DNA of 64,000 nucleotides from Cheiracanthium punctorium. Taxonomy: Eukaryota; Arthropoda; Arachnida; Araneae; Cheiracanthiidae. The position numbers and the translations under genes were made by a program. The stretch spans positions 372,001 through 436,000 of the forward strand of contig JAWZYV010019552.1 in assembly GCA_038373885.1 (NCBI GenBank), given 5' to 3'. The notes below the pieces were generated by a model that was given only the letters and a program-made list of their open reading frames with translations, searched no databases and was not told where the DNA came from. Below, one piece after another: positions 45,791 to 58,147 of the stretch (the first letter of the stretch is position 1; each line of letters begins with the position of its first letter).

Positions 45791-48300
45791 AGTCGCATGT
45801 TTTGCTTGTACTGAGAAGTTTTCTCTCATTTCATGTTCGAGCTTTTAGCCTGTTTTGACGTATCTTTTCAAAACGGAGTCGTCACAGATCTCACTTGTTT
45901 TATTGTTCTTTAGAAAGAACTGGCTCATACTCCAATTTCTCCAGATCTACATTTTAGCTCTCCTTGGCAATGCTAAGTCAGAACTCTGTGAAATCTACAG
46001 AATTCTTTTTTCAAAAAAGGTTTTTCTTCTTGATTCGTGAGATCGTACATGGAGTTGTTAGCACCTCAGGGGTATTTTTATGTCCTCCTTCTTCGTATCT
46101 GCTTGTTACCTAAAGTTAGCGTTTTAGATTAGCATTTTTGCTTTCTTTTTTAGCTTTTTAGCCACAGTAGCAATGTATGACGTATTTAGTTTTATATTAT
46201 TGTGTCGGAGCATTTCTCGCACGGCAAGATGTACTAGAAAAATCCTCGAGTTTCTGTGAGTTACATAATTAATTTTCGTTGCTTTTTTGTCTTTTATTTT
46301 TCTCGCTATCCCTATTTTTGCTTCTTTGTAGTTTTCTGGAACTATTTCGTGAGCAGTGCTAGTTCCTTTACAAAACTTAAAAAAAAAGGAAATTTTCGCC
46401 ATTTTCAGTATCTGCAATAGTGTTGCTTTTTATAAAAGACTATTTTTGATTGTCTGGATGTAAAGAATTATAACTTAGACCTGTAAATTTTCAAGGTTTT
46501 TATGCAGTTTTTACAAAAGTTCCTCATTCACGTTGGGCGAGTTCACAGGAGCTCTATAAAATTAAAGTCATTTTTTCCTTAGTCAAGCTCTTGCTGTATA
46601 AAGCCAAGAGATGGCTTTATATTTTTATGTGCATCTCATTTGCGTTGTCGTAGTAATTAACATATGCGAATTGCAGGCTGCTTGTTTATGAAATAATAAG
46701 GATAGTTTGTTTTTTTCCTAACTTATCGGGCTCTTTATGATATCGTGAATGTCCTGTAGTGCAAGTGACGAATGAATCCGAATTTTCAATGTTTTGAAAG
46801 GAAATTTTTGAGTATTCATGTATTTTCTGTCAGTTATAGACATCATCGAACATTATGAGTTTCAAATATGTTTTATGCTCTCATCCTTGATTTCTGCTAC
46901 CTGTATATGGAACGTTTGAGAGTAGCTTTTATTCTATCTGGCATCATTGGTTTGTCCAGTTGCTGTTAGAGATATTGCATGCAGGATGTATAAGTTGGGA
47001 AAAATTACTCTGTTCTGAAAGTTTTAGACAAGTTTTTCCGAAAATGTGATATTTTTGACAATAATTTTGCGCCTCTCTATAAATTGAAGATTTTTCTTTT
47101 CTCTTTCTTTCTTTTTTTTTTTTCCTTAACAAATCTAGAATTTTTTTTCACTTATAATAATTTTAAGGGAATTCACCTTATGTTGGAGGTTCTTTTTTGT
47201 TCTGTTATCGAGACACCCTTTTAAAAATAAGAAATGTTGCTTTGGTACTTGTGTACTATTTTTCAGAAAGATTATGAGCTACTGCTAGCCTCGGCAGTTA
47301 TGAGGCCAGTATCTATATGTTAAGACTTCATACTCTTACTTTCCGACTATAGCATTTTTACAGACTCAGACTTTTAATTGCCATTTTTATTTGTTTTGCT
47401 CTGCTGTAGACTACTTCACTTTCGGTGACTCAGTTAACAAAAATTCTTGGGTCGTTTTTCTATATTTAAAATGATTTTTACGCACTCTGTCGTTGTTTTG
47501 GCCAAGTATAGGTTGGACATGCACTTGTTTCGGATTTCCACAAGTAAGCGAATCCCCTGTTGCAGCTCTCGATTCTCCGAATTTTAGAACGATTCATTCA
47601 AATAGGAGAAATTTTGTTCAGGAGACATTTAACCCATTTATGCCTAGTGTCCTTTTTTTGGGACGGCATTTTCGCTAATAGTCGAAAACGTTATTTATTT
47701 TTCCTAGCCTTTATTCATGAGTATTGAGCCTCAATTCTACAAAATGTTTTATCATGACCAAGTAAGACGTTGATATTTGGATTTTTATACCTAATGATTT
47801 TAAAAGAAAGCATCCCTTGTTCAAGAAGTTGACATCAGAAATTTATCTATTATTCCTGTTATCAGTAAAAATCGAAGAAAGTCGCAAAAATATCCAGGCA
47901 CAAATGGGTTATATAGGAGACATCTTAGGAGAAACTTTGATTCCTTTTCAAAAGCCCACCCTTTTGCATTATTTTGTTTACAACAATTTGTTCTAGTGAA
48001 ATTTTTGAAAATATTTTTGCCTTCTATCACTATTTTGATTACCTATATTTTGGGTGGCGTTTGCGTAAACAAACATTTCCTATCGGCATATTGCCCCATT
48101 ATCAATACATTTCAATATGTCTTCGAATTTCCAAATATCCCCCCCCTTTTGGAGGGGGGGGGGGCATTCCATATACTTTTTGGGGTTCGGCAATATATCC
48201 CATTTTTCGCAAGCGAGGTTGCTTTTGGTAAATTCTACATACCTTATATTTCATTGATGGTTTTTTTTAGTAGTATTCCAAGCATAATAAGTTAGTTAGC
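45791..48300. repeat. AT-rich, diverged repeat landscape
   Basis: Continues the 29-45 kb type of sequence. 46040-46110 and 46340-46420 match blocks near 44080, 44400, 32210 and 32480 (CGTGAG..GTGCTAG, TTTTCGCCATTTT.AGTAT). A C-run/G-run palindrome (CCCCCCCTTTTGGAGGGGGG) lies at about 48139-48164. No gene is supported. Confidence 0.45.
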
Positions 48301-49375
48301 GGTATTTAAAATAAAAAACATTTTGGCTTGAACCAAGTCACTTGAACAGAAGAGAGCTTGGTGGCTCTAATATTTCTTTATTTATTTCTGTACACCCATT
48401 GTGCTTATAGGTTAACAGATGTCGAAGATAAAACAAAGCCACTTTTCAGCTCTTTTATTTTCTGTTGCCCTTTTGGGACAATTTAGACTTCTCTGAATGG
48501 GCTGGAAGAATGCCCCAATTTCCCAGATAGTTAGGGCAATTTTTATTCACTATCTGCCCTGTGTTGGGTACAGATGGTGTCGAGACGAGACACGATGCCT
48601 ATTTTCAGTTCCTAGGCCAGACGAGGCAGCCCCATATCTCGTGTTTTACGAACCGTCCTAATGGTGGACATCCATTCTGACAGATTCTCACAGATAACTT
48701 TTCTTGCCTTTTCTATTGCCGTATGGCTAGCATGGGTTATTTCCAGCAAGATTTTGTACTTTTATGAAAGTTTCTTGTATGATATTCCAAACAATATTCT
48801 AATTTTTTTTTAAATATGCATTGGAAGTTTTATTGTAGTTTTCTGTTAATTGTTCCTTTTTTTAATTCTCTGCTTTTACCTTAGTTCCAGAATATTCCAA
48901 GAACAGTCATTCCATCAGTGAAACACTAATTTTAAGCTATAAACCTAAGCGAATGATGATAGAGAGCGTTTGCCGACTTCAGTGTAGTATGGCCAACGTA
49001 TACGTTTCCCCTTTCATTTTATATCTGTTCTGTTCCCATGAAATAAATTTTGAGGGAGCGTTGATCTGGGAGACCACAAGGTTTCTTTCCCACTCAATTT
49101 ATGTTCGGACAGCTCTGCTGACTACTGTCATTACCTAATCCGATATCCTAATGCATTTCCAGGTAGCGATTTTTATTTGACATTCATTGTCTTGACTCAG
49201 GTAATGTATAAAATGTTTGTCAAAATGACCCTTTTTTGGTAAATCTTTCTTATTTTTGAACTTTATGGACGTCTCCTTCTGACCATTCAAAGCTTAAGGA
49301 TTTAGAATGTGCCAGTGAAAATTAAGAACGTTTATTCCCGGGTTCAGAACTGGAAGACAATGCCATTTGTCTCAA

Positions 49376-49531
49376 TTTGTTTGTTTGTTTGAGAGGTTAC
49401 AGTCGATGGCTCTAGACCCAAGGAGTGAGGTGCTCTCCGCGGGAGTCTTTTTCAGGAATCCTAACCCGTATTTACTCTTAAGTTTCGGAGGAAACCACGG
49501 AAAACTCCGAACCGATGCGGCCTGGTTTCGA
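49376..49531 (-). mobile_element. truncated SINE, minus strand
   Basis: 156 bp between a 14-bp direct duplication, GCCATTTGTCTCAA, at 49362-49375 and 49532-49545. The paralogous 1.65-kb unit near 53868 reads AATGCCATTTCTGAAAAAAA without interruption, confirming insertion. On the minus strand it starts GGCTCGAAACCAGGCCG (B-box-like), contains CGGAGTTTTCCGTGGTTTCC and ends in (CAAA)n. It shares its body word with the other SINEs here but lacks the A-box head. Confidence 0.8.
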
Positions 49532-50151
49532 GCCATTTGTCTCAAAAAAAGAGCGTTAGTGGGTTCTTTTTTAAAAATTGTATTTAAATGGCAGTTTTTC
49601 TTCCAGCTTTAAAGATTGTGAATCTAAAAGGAAGCCATTTATACTCAAAATATCATTTTAAAACGTTTTTAATGGCCTATCTTTTGGCCAGTTACATTTG
49701 CTCCACTTCGTGGACAATGTTGCATTTTCAATGTACTTTTACATGCCGTCGATGTTCTTAAATAGGGTTTTCTTACTTCACGATAGTGACGTATTTTTAG
49801 CTTTAACATTTTATAAAACTTTTCTTTACAAAGGATAGTTATGGTAAATCTTCCCTACTTTAGTCCTTCAGTGGCGTGTGCTTTGGGTTTTTCCACGGAC
49901 AGTCAGTTAACTAACACTTTACAAAATTAAATTTGTTTTGTCCTAGGCTCACAATTATTCAGATATTGCAGTTTGCAGTAAACCGTTCCTCTGTGGTTAT
50001 TATTGTTTTGTTCTGGTGATGCTATTGCGACTGTAATAAATTTTTTTACAGACGGAAGCTGAAAGAAATCCACCTTTCACGTCTTTCCTTTCCTATTGTT
50101 CTTTCGGACCATTTTGACTTCTGAATTTGGGTTAGAATTATTCCGCGTATT

Positions 50152-50152
<1 letters not shown>

Positions 50153-50188
<36 letters not shown>
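50153..50188. repeat. poly-A run of 36
   Basis: Uninterrupted run of A in the + strand within the 1.65-kb array. The matching place in the other units carries no such run. Its meaning is unknown; it could be a retroposon tail without a recognisable body. Confidence 0.8.
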
Positions 50189-50192
<4 letters not shown>

Positions 50193-51768
50193 AGAATTTT
50201 TTCAGCCTATATCTGCCCATGGTATAAGGTAAGGATGGCTGTAAGACAAGACAGCGATTTTATTTGCAGTTGCAATGCGAGACGAGAGTCTTGACGCAGT
50301 CCCCTATCTCGATATCTCTATTTAGGCCAATTTTTTAATAAATATCTTTTTGTAGTTCATTGTTGTGATATTCCTCTCTGGGATTATTTCCTGCATGGTT
50401 TTAGTCTTTTTACAGAAACTTCTGGTTTGATATTTTTTTACTTAATAATACAATTTTTTTTTTTTTTTTGCGTTTTTCTATAGGGTCGACATTTTAAATT
50501 ACAGCTATCCGTTGATTACCCTATTTCTTGGCTCTTTTCGGCAAAGTTCCGGAATATTCCACGAAAAGTAATTTCATGAGTGAAACATTAATTTCGAGTA
50601 TTCACCCTCAAACAAATGATAGCATAGAGAGATTGCCTGGCGTAATTTAGCACGACCGTTAATGACCTAGCATGACCGGTATGTGTGTGTATTGTGTATG
50701 CTACCGCTTATTTTATTTTTAAGTAAAATAAATTTTGAACGGCAGTTCATCTATTGCATGTGGAGGTCTTTTGTTATTTAACTGATTTTCGGATCATTCT
50801 CCGGTATATATTTTTCAGGGTTGTCTTCTTGCAATTTCTCTTTCATGCATAATGCAGTACTTTAGGAAAATTATCTGTGAGCATTTTTTTTAATATTTGA
50901 GATTACTGGCGGTATTTTATAAAGTTTTACGTTTTAATGATTCTTTTAGTTAAATCTGTCTCGGTTTAGTCTTTTATTCACGAGTTTTTTTCGATTATGA
51001 ATGCACGACTTCGCTCGTGTTATTCATTTTCATAAAAAAAAAATATTTTCTAGTCATTTTTCCTTATCACATGACGCTTTGGGAGTACTTTGCACATGGC
51101 TTTTTTTTTGTTTTGTTTTGTAATCTCTCTATAATGAAAACTCCATTTCAATTTCAAGAAAATACGCTTAAGCGAAGGTAAACTGGCCACACCCCCTTAG
51201 TATTCTCAAGTATTTTACTTGTATGCTTATTTTTTTTTTCCCTATAAATGTAAATTTTGAGCAACGTTTTACCTTGAAGGATCATGATATAAATTTTTCT
51301 TTTTCCTTTAAATTTTTCAAATGATTTTTGAAAAAAAATGTGCAAAATAACATTTTCTTTTGGTCTGTGCCACCTGTTTCCTGGATAACTCCGCATTTTC
51401 AATCTAGTTTCATATGACTTCAAGTTTCCAAATACCTTTGGTTTTTTATTTTGCATTTCTTATGGTCTTTTGGTTAAGGCAATTTATTAAAGTTATCATC
51501 AGCATGGATGTTTTCGGTAAATTTTTCGTATTTTGCCTTTTATTGACGGGTTCTTCGGGAGCGTTCCAGACACAGTGAGTTAAATAGTGTCCTAAACATT
51601 TAGGCCTTGGTCCTCGACTGTAGGGAGATGACAGTGGCTTGAAGAAAAGGGAGCTTGGTTCCTCTGTATGTTTTTCATTTATTTGTCTCTGTATTTTATT
51701 CCAACTGTGCTTACACGTTAACAAATGTTGTGAGGCTAAAACAGAGCCACTCTTCTTTGTTCTCTTGT

Positions 51769-51934
51769 TACTTTCCGAACATGTACCATGTAACGAAAGT
51801 ATTGTAATCATGAAAAAATTCGACTTCGAGATTTTGGTGTTTTTACACGTTTTGAGGGCTTCTGAATCCATTTATGCTATTTTTACGAGATGTATGTATG
51901 TATGTATGTATGTGTGTATGTGTGTGTGTGTGTA

Positions 51935-51966
<32 letters not shown>

Positions 51967-52660
51967 TTTGTATGTATGTGAGTGAACACGATAGCTCCTG
52001 AACGGAGCATTCGATTGAGCTCAAATTGGATATATATGTCATAAACCACCGTCGCAAGACCGGTATTGATTTTGGTGTGTATAAGACTTATAGTTTTTCT
52101 ACAGGGCTACGACAAAGATTTCTTTTACATTATGGCCTATGGGGGGAATTTTTTGAAAGTGCGCTCGCGTTTAAACGGTAGATTCGATTGAGCTCAAATT
52201 GGGTATACATGTTATAAACCACCGTTGCAAGACCGGTATTGATTTTGGTGTGTATAGGACTCATAGTTTTTCTACAGGGCTACGACAAAGATTTCTTTTA
52301 CATTATGGCCTATGGGGGGGAATTTCTTGAAAGTGCGCTAGCGTTTAAACAATACATTCGTTTGAGCTCAAATTCGGTATACATGTTATAAACCACCATC
52401 CTAAGACCGGTATTGATTTTGGTGTGTATAGGACTTATAGTTCTCCTAAAGGGCTACGACAAAACTTTCTTTTATGTTATGGCATAATGGCCTATGGGGA
52501 GAAATTCTTGAAAGTGCGCAAGCGTTTAAACGGTGCATTCGATTTGAGTTTCAATTTGGTATATATGTTTGAATGATTCATCGATTAAAATTTATTTAAG
52601 TGCTTGGTCATGATCTTAATCGTAAGTGTTCGGAAAGTCGAGTGGAGTCACTCCAGATTT
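51769..52660 (+). mobile_element. ACTTTCCG element, copy D (longest)
   Basis: ACTTTCCGAACATGTACCATG start, leader with TTCGACTTCGAGATTTTGG, a long (TG/TATG)n microsatellite, then three GGGCTACGAC monomers (52104, 52277 and 52451; steps 173 and 174) plus a terminal partial. It ends GTAAGTGTTCGGAAAGTCGA, TGGAGTCACTCCAG and a T-run. The paralogous array unit near 48450-48480 lacks it. It has one monomer more than copies A-C. Confidence 0.9.
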
Positions 52661-53133
52661 TTTTCTGTAGTGCCTTTGGACAACTCGCTAAATGGTTTAG
52701 AAGAATGCCGTCATTTCCCAGATAATTATAATAATTTTTGTTCGCTGTCTGCCTTATGTTACGTACAGATAAATGGTTGCGAGACGAGACGGATAACTGC
52801 AGATCGCCATGCCAGATGAGACATCCCCCCATATCTCGTTTTGCGAATGTCCTAATGATAGGTATCCACTCTGGCAGATTTCTGTAAGCTTTTCTAGTCT
52901 TCATTTTTTTATTGTCATATGGCTCCTTGGGACTATTTCCCCCGTAAGATTTTGTACTTTTATGAAAGCTTCTTCTCATATTTCACTTGTTAGACATTTT
53001 TTATTTTTCCTATAAAGTGGAGGTTTCACTCTGTTTCTCCTGATTTCCCTCTGTTTTTACTTCAGTTTCGGAATATTCCGTGAGCAATCGTTTCTTTAGT
53101 GAAACATTAATTTCAAACTATAAGAACTTAATC

Positions 53134-53429
53134 TAGTGGTTCTCAACCTTTTAAAGTCGCCCCCCCCTTATATTTTTCAGCATACATTCAGTGTTTTAAT
53201 CTTTAACAATGAATATTGAGTTTAATTTTCTACAAAATAATGTTATCAGTAAAGTTTGAATGAACATTTTAAGCGAAAATGGATAGATTTTTGAGTGAAA
53301 ATGAGAATAAATAAGGTGATTTTTTTTTAAAACATGCATCACTACTTGCTCTTTGGTTTTTCTCGTGCCCCCCTTGCAAACGCTCTGCGCCCCCCTTGGG
53401 AGTCGCGCCCCACAGGTTGAGAAACGCTG
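53134..53429. mobile_element. hAT (Charlie-like) MITE
   Basis: 296 bp with TAGTGGTTCTCAACCTTTT and (complement) CAGCGTTTCTCAACCTGTG ends, followed inwards by C-runs as in Charlie-type MITEs. Perfect 8-bp duplication ACTTAATC at 53126-53133 and 53430-53437. Non-coding. Confidence 0.9.
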
Positions 53430-54500
53430 ACTTAATCGAAGGATGGTAGGAACGGTTTAAGAGGCTTTAGAGTAATACTGCTTTCGTATTTTTATGTATT
53501 TTCCATTTTCTAGCTATTCTATTTTTATGTGAAGTTAATTTCGTGCGACGTTTCTCTGTTGGACCAACAATATTCTTAGGTATTCAGTTTATTTTCGGAA
53601 TGTTCTGCTGAATGCTATTACTAGCCGAACTTTTACATTTGTTTCATTTTTTGGACAATACTCCATTTTTTTATGTTCTTTGAAATGTCGTCGATATTTG
53701 GAAGTGGCATTTTTTATTTGATATTCGTTTGTCGAGTTTTGACTCGGGCAATTTATAAAATTGACCTTAGAGGCCTTTTGTAGACTGTTGGACGCACGAT
53801 CGCTTAGAATGTGCTACTGAAAATTAAAAACGTTCATTATTCGGCCCTGATCTGGAGGGAAATGCCATTTCTGAAAAAAATGCCTTTGTGGGTTCTTTTT
53901 TTTAAAATTCAGATTGCAGTTTTACTCCCCCCTTACCTATGAACCTAAAATGAAAAAATTTTTCCGCAAAATAGATAATATTTTGGCCTACTGCATTAGC
54001 TCCATGTCCTGGTGCTGCAGTTTCAGTATACTTTTATAGGTCGTCGATGTTTACAAATATAATTTTTTACTAAACATTAATAACTGATTTTTGGCCTTAG
54101 CATTTTATGAAAGTTTCCTTTACGATGGCTCTTTTTGGTAAATCTTTCGTACTTTAATCCTTTACTGACGGGTTCTATGGGTCATTACACGGACGATGAG
54201 TTAGCTAGTGCTTTTCAAAGTTAAATTTATTTTGTCAACCGTCCGTAACTGTAAGGACATTGTAGTTGTCTGTAAAAAGCGGTCCCACTATGTGTTCTTT
54301 ATTACAGTTTTTTTTTTTTTATATTGCATCATTATTATATTTAAATATTAACAGAAGAAATTTAAAACAAACTCGCTTTTCACCGCTCCACTTTTCTATC
54401 GTCCTTCGGGACTATTTTGACTTCAATAATTTGGGCTTGAAGAACGTTCAGAATTCACAAAAAATTTAGTTTTTTTTTTTATTCCTGTCTGTCCTGAATT

Positions 54501-55675
54501 GTGTAGAAGTCAAGTCAATGGGGTAGGGTCAAGAATTCTCTATTTGCTATTGTCCTGTTGTGGTTGTTTCTTATGTCCTTTGGCAACCACAAAGTGATGC
54601 TATGGGCTCGATACAGGACGACGATGGCCGAAAGGGGGCGGCTTCGTTTTTAATGAACCCCAGTGGGAGGATATTTGACTTTGCTCGGAATCTCCTCATT
54701 TTGAACTCATTCCGGATGAGAGACCTAGGACCTGAAATGGAATCCTCAGCGGTGTCCTTTGAACATGAACAGATTGGACGTGCACCCGCTCCCACGAGCG
54801 TACACGGTCCCACAGCAGACTGTCGGGAGAGGAGATCCCCCTCCCAATTATTGGCCAAGCCGGTACTGCTTCACTTTCGGTGTTGTAATGGGAACCGAGT
54901 TTAATCGACCCATTTGCTGTCGGACCGATGCATGTCATTCGCCCTTACACAAACTTAAAACTTATTGGAGTAATAATAATAATTCACACGGAGTCTCGTT
55001 GTATTACTCAATTTTTCACTTCAAACAGCCATTCCTCGCCGATCGAGTCACATTTGCTCGGGGGGGGCATTTGTCTGACCAAAATCAATGGAGCGAAAAA
55101 TTCCTCAATACTTATGAGCATTCTACAACAGCTCCATATTGGGGCATAAATAACTATGCAAAAATGAGGAGTGTCTGTCTGTTTTATGATTCATCTAACT
55201 GTACTCAATTATGGATTGTTATTGAAGCTATAGAAATGAAGCGTTTTTGCAAAATCAGCTCTTTTTTAATTATGCATATCTGTACTCAATTAAGAATTAG
55301 TTATGTTTAAGCTATGAAAAAAGGGTGTCTTATTAAAGATTGGCTGCTTTTTGATGAGTATATATGTAGAATGAATTCGATGTGTCCTTCATTTATTTTA
55401 TGATCCGAGCTGGTACATCATAAGTGAATTATAAGCCCGAGAAAATAAGATTTAAATCGAGGCACATAACATTACATATTATATCTTAATACACTATAAA
55501 GAAAGAGTATTTTTTTTTTTAATAAATACGGAATATAATTGTTCACTATAGTCTCCTCGTATATTATAAACGAAATTCACAGTACATGTGCAGAATACAG
55601 TAAACTGCAGATCATGGTGCAACGCAAGCTGTGAGGATTGAATGAAGAGGCTAGCGAACCAATTGAGTTGAGCAA

Positions 55676-55727
<52 letters not shown>

Positions 55728-57840
55728 GGAAAAGGATAAAATACTACTAGATCTCATCTTTGGTGTGGAGATATCCAATAACTTCATTATAGTGTTTTAC
55801 AAGCAGCTTTTTATAAATCCAAATCGTCAGAAACGCTGCCTATTATAAGCGACCATCTTTAACGCTCAATGGGCTAGTCTCCTCCCAGTATCTAAGGCTG
55901 AATTATTATTTTCAAGGAGACAACTATCTGAATATGAAAAAGATGGCATGTGGTATTGCGTGATATAGCAGTTAAAGACTAGCAGCGATACAGCGACACA
56001 ACTATGCACGCGTTTTTACTAATGAACCGTTTAGCCGTTAGAACAGCGTGGTCAGCTAGTGGACAGAGTGAATAGTGAGGATATGGGTCGTGGGGAAGAA
56101 GAGACATAAACATAGACAGAATATCTCATTAGTAGACGCAAGATTTTTTGCGGAAAATGAGTTAAATAGAATATAGCGGATGGGAGTGCAGGGGGCGAAT
56201 GGAGGCATTCACAAATTATTGTCTTGATGAGTATTTTGTTAGCTAAAAAGGATTTTAATCGGCCTATAAGAAATTGGAATCAATAAAACTTTCAAAACTT
56301 TTCAAAAAAATTCACAACTTTCTAAAAGCGAGGGTTTTCCCCTACTTTATCAACAAACAGATAGATAAAGTTGGAGCCTATTCTTTATTTTTTGCTATCG
56401 GTCGATTGAAATCTTTCACCAGTTTAACTATTAAGCTATTGAGACAGGTACTGAAAATTGCTGTTTTGTTTCTAGTGTCATAATTTAATCTGCCAAATAA
56501 GGCTGCATCTCTTAATTTATCACTTCTATCTTTTTTATGTTAATATTCTCTGTCGAATTTTTAAATTTTCATTTTGATACAATACGATGTTTCTAGAATT
56601 AATGACAGAAGTCCATCTGAGAGAGATTTTTTACCTTCCCAAGCAGTGGTCAAAGGCCGGTGTGCTAGGTTTCACTACGTTATGGCGCAGTAGTTCTAAC
56701 GGTGAAGCAGTAGCTTTAGAGTCTTTAGGCTAATACATGGAGGAGACTTCCAACAGACCTTGTGAATCGAACTTTTTGTGACTAGTTCAGGTCACTGGAG
56801 CGCTTGAGCAGCATTGGCATCCAAGTTAGGTATCTTATGCCACTTGAAAAATGGTAGTGAATGACGGCTGATCGGATTGTTTGTTGAAGATGTAAGAGAG
56901 CTTCGCCGAGGCTTGCCGAGGTTTCGCTCATCGCGCGCGCTGGTCGAGGTAGAAGGACAAGGTCATGGATGTTTTGGTAAGGTTTTCTACTACAGATTGT
57001 AAACGTGGAAATAAGGCGGTATAGGAAACCTCTGCATTAGAAAAGTCCTTCCTTCGCATAGGCCACCCCTCCTTGTCAGAATGCGCTCCTAGGGTGGCTC
57101 GCGTGCGCATAAATCTCACGGACACAAATCACAATTGACTTTGGTCAGCGTTTGGGCTAGTCATCAGAGGCTACGCCTACGAATTCTCTCGAGAAAATGC
57201 GACAGGTACTCTTTATTGATTTTATCTGGCCGGGCAGCTATTTATGTGTAAAACATTGGTTGCGAGAGTCAATGTCTATGCTGAGTTGGTATTGGCGAGA
57301 GACGTAGACAACCTCATATTCTCGACTTCGCGATTATCCATAATTGTTTGGGGCAGGGGCTTGGATTTTTAGGTCGATATTTCCATCATCCATGAGAATA
57401 AGTTTTATTGCTAGTATCTTGTGTGTCATAATTCCTCATTTGTGGTATTAATTTCCAAACATGGTATTAGTCATATGCGGCTCTGGTTTATGGTCTTATG
57501 TAATTATAAAACTTCACTTCATAGTCTTATTGATACATAGTGTTCACTTGTAATAGAAGTTGTTTTATGCACTTAAATATTTATTGAAAATTTCTAGGCA
57601 GTTTTTCTACTGCAGAAGTTCGATAATAACTATCCGGCAGGAGGTCTCAGTCGCAGTCCCTTTTTTTTTTTTGTGAGTCGTTTTGGAAATGCACATTTTC
57701 GAAATATTCAATAGTAAAAGGTTAATTTCACGAGCTGAAAACATTAATTTCAAGTTATAAAAAGCTGTCATACCAATGGAAAACAGAGAGTATACTTGAC
57801 TAATTGACTGACCTTAGTATGCACGTATGTATTTGTGATT
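54501..57840. other. unassigned; GC-richer block, poly-G run, no gene supported
   Basis: 54550-54960 is markedly GC-richer than its surroundings (for example GTCGGGAGAGGAGATCCCCC and CAATTATTGGCCAAGCC) and could be a retroposed segment. It overlaps a 183-codon frame (54759-55310) that resembles nothing I know. 55190-55320 holds a ~100-bp imperfect duplication (TGTACTCAATTA). 55745-55860 may encode a scrap of an endonuclease C-terminus. The remainder shows nothing recognisable apart from a weak 1.65-kb-array match at 57270-57770. Confidence 0.4.
55676..55726. repeat. poly-G run of 51
   Basis: Uninterrupted run of 51 G. Such long G homopolymers are rare in animal genomes and are easily produced by sequencing or consensus error. 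It is flanked by ordinary mixed sequence. Confidence 0.9.
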
Positions 57841-58147
57841 CAATTCCATACATATATACATACATATCGCATCCCCCTCAATCACACCCCTTTTTCAACT
57901 CATTGTCACATCACTCACAAGTGTGTAGACATATAGATATATATACACACACCTAACCCTACCTTACAAATAAAATTTTAATAAAATTACAACAATAAAA
58001 ACACCATTCACCATCCCCCCTCAAAAAAACCAAACCTTTCCATATTTTTAACTACAATTCTTATTCCACTTAAATAACTTACCAACCTCAATACTAACCC
58101 AATTACAACACATAACACCCACCCCCACTACCTCTCCCTCTACAAAT
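57841..58147. other. transition zone: G, then T, disappear
   Basis: Composition shifts stepwise. Ordinary sequence gives way to T/C/A-rich sequence. The last G on the + strand is at 57936 and the last T at 58147. No repeat boundary or insertion signature marks the change. Confidence 0.9.

Larger units (their letters stand above)
48300..54500. repeat. ~1.65-kb tandem array (about three units)
   Basis: Anchors recur in order. CTGCCC(T/A)TG...GAGACGAGAC lies near 48555, 50225 and 52760. TTC.GGAATATTCC...GAAACA.TAATTT lies near 48885, 50535 and 53065. CATTTTCAATGTACTTTTA-type sequence lies near 49710, 51380 and 54015. Steps are ~1650-1675 bases once the 891-base ACTTTCCG copy D is subtracted. 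A weak fourth occurrence (CGAAATATTC..ACATTAATTTCAAG) is near 57690. Units are diverged and non-coding. Insertions at 49376, 51769 and 53134 are absent from the paralogous positions. Confidence 0.7.

Noticed and set aside
54759..55310. 183-codon open frame
   Set aside because: It starts in a GC-rich possibly retroposed block and ends in low-complexity repeats, overlaps frames on the other strand, and contains no recognisable domain.
55745..55860. LLDLIFG...SDHL-like scrap of an endonuclease C-terminus
   Set aside because: Requires a frameshift, and no other endonuclease motif is found nearby.
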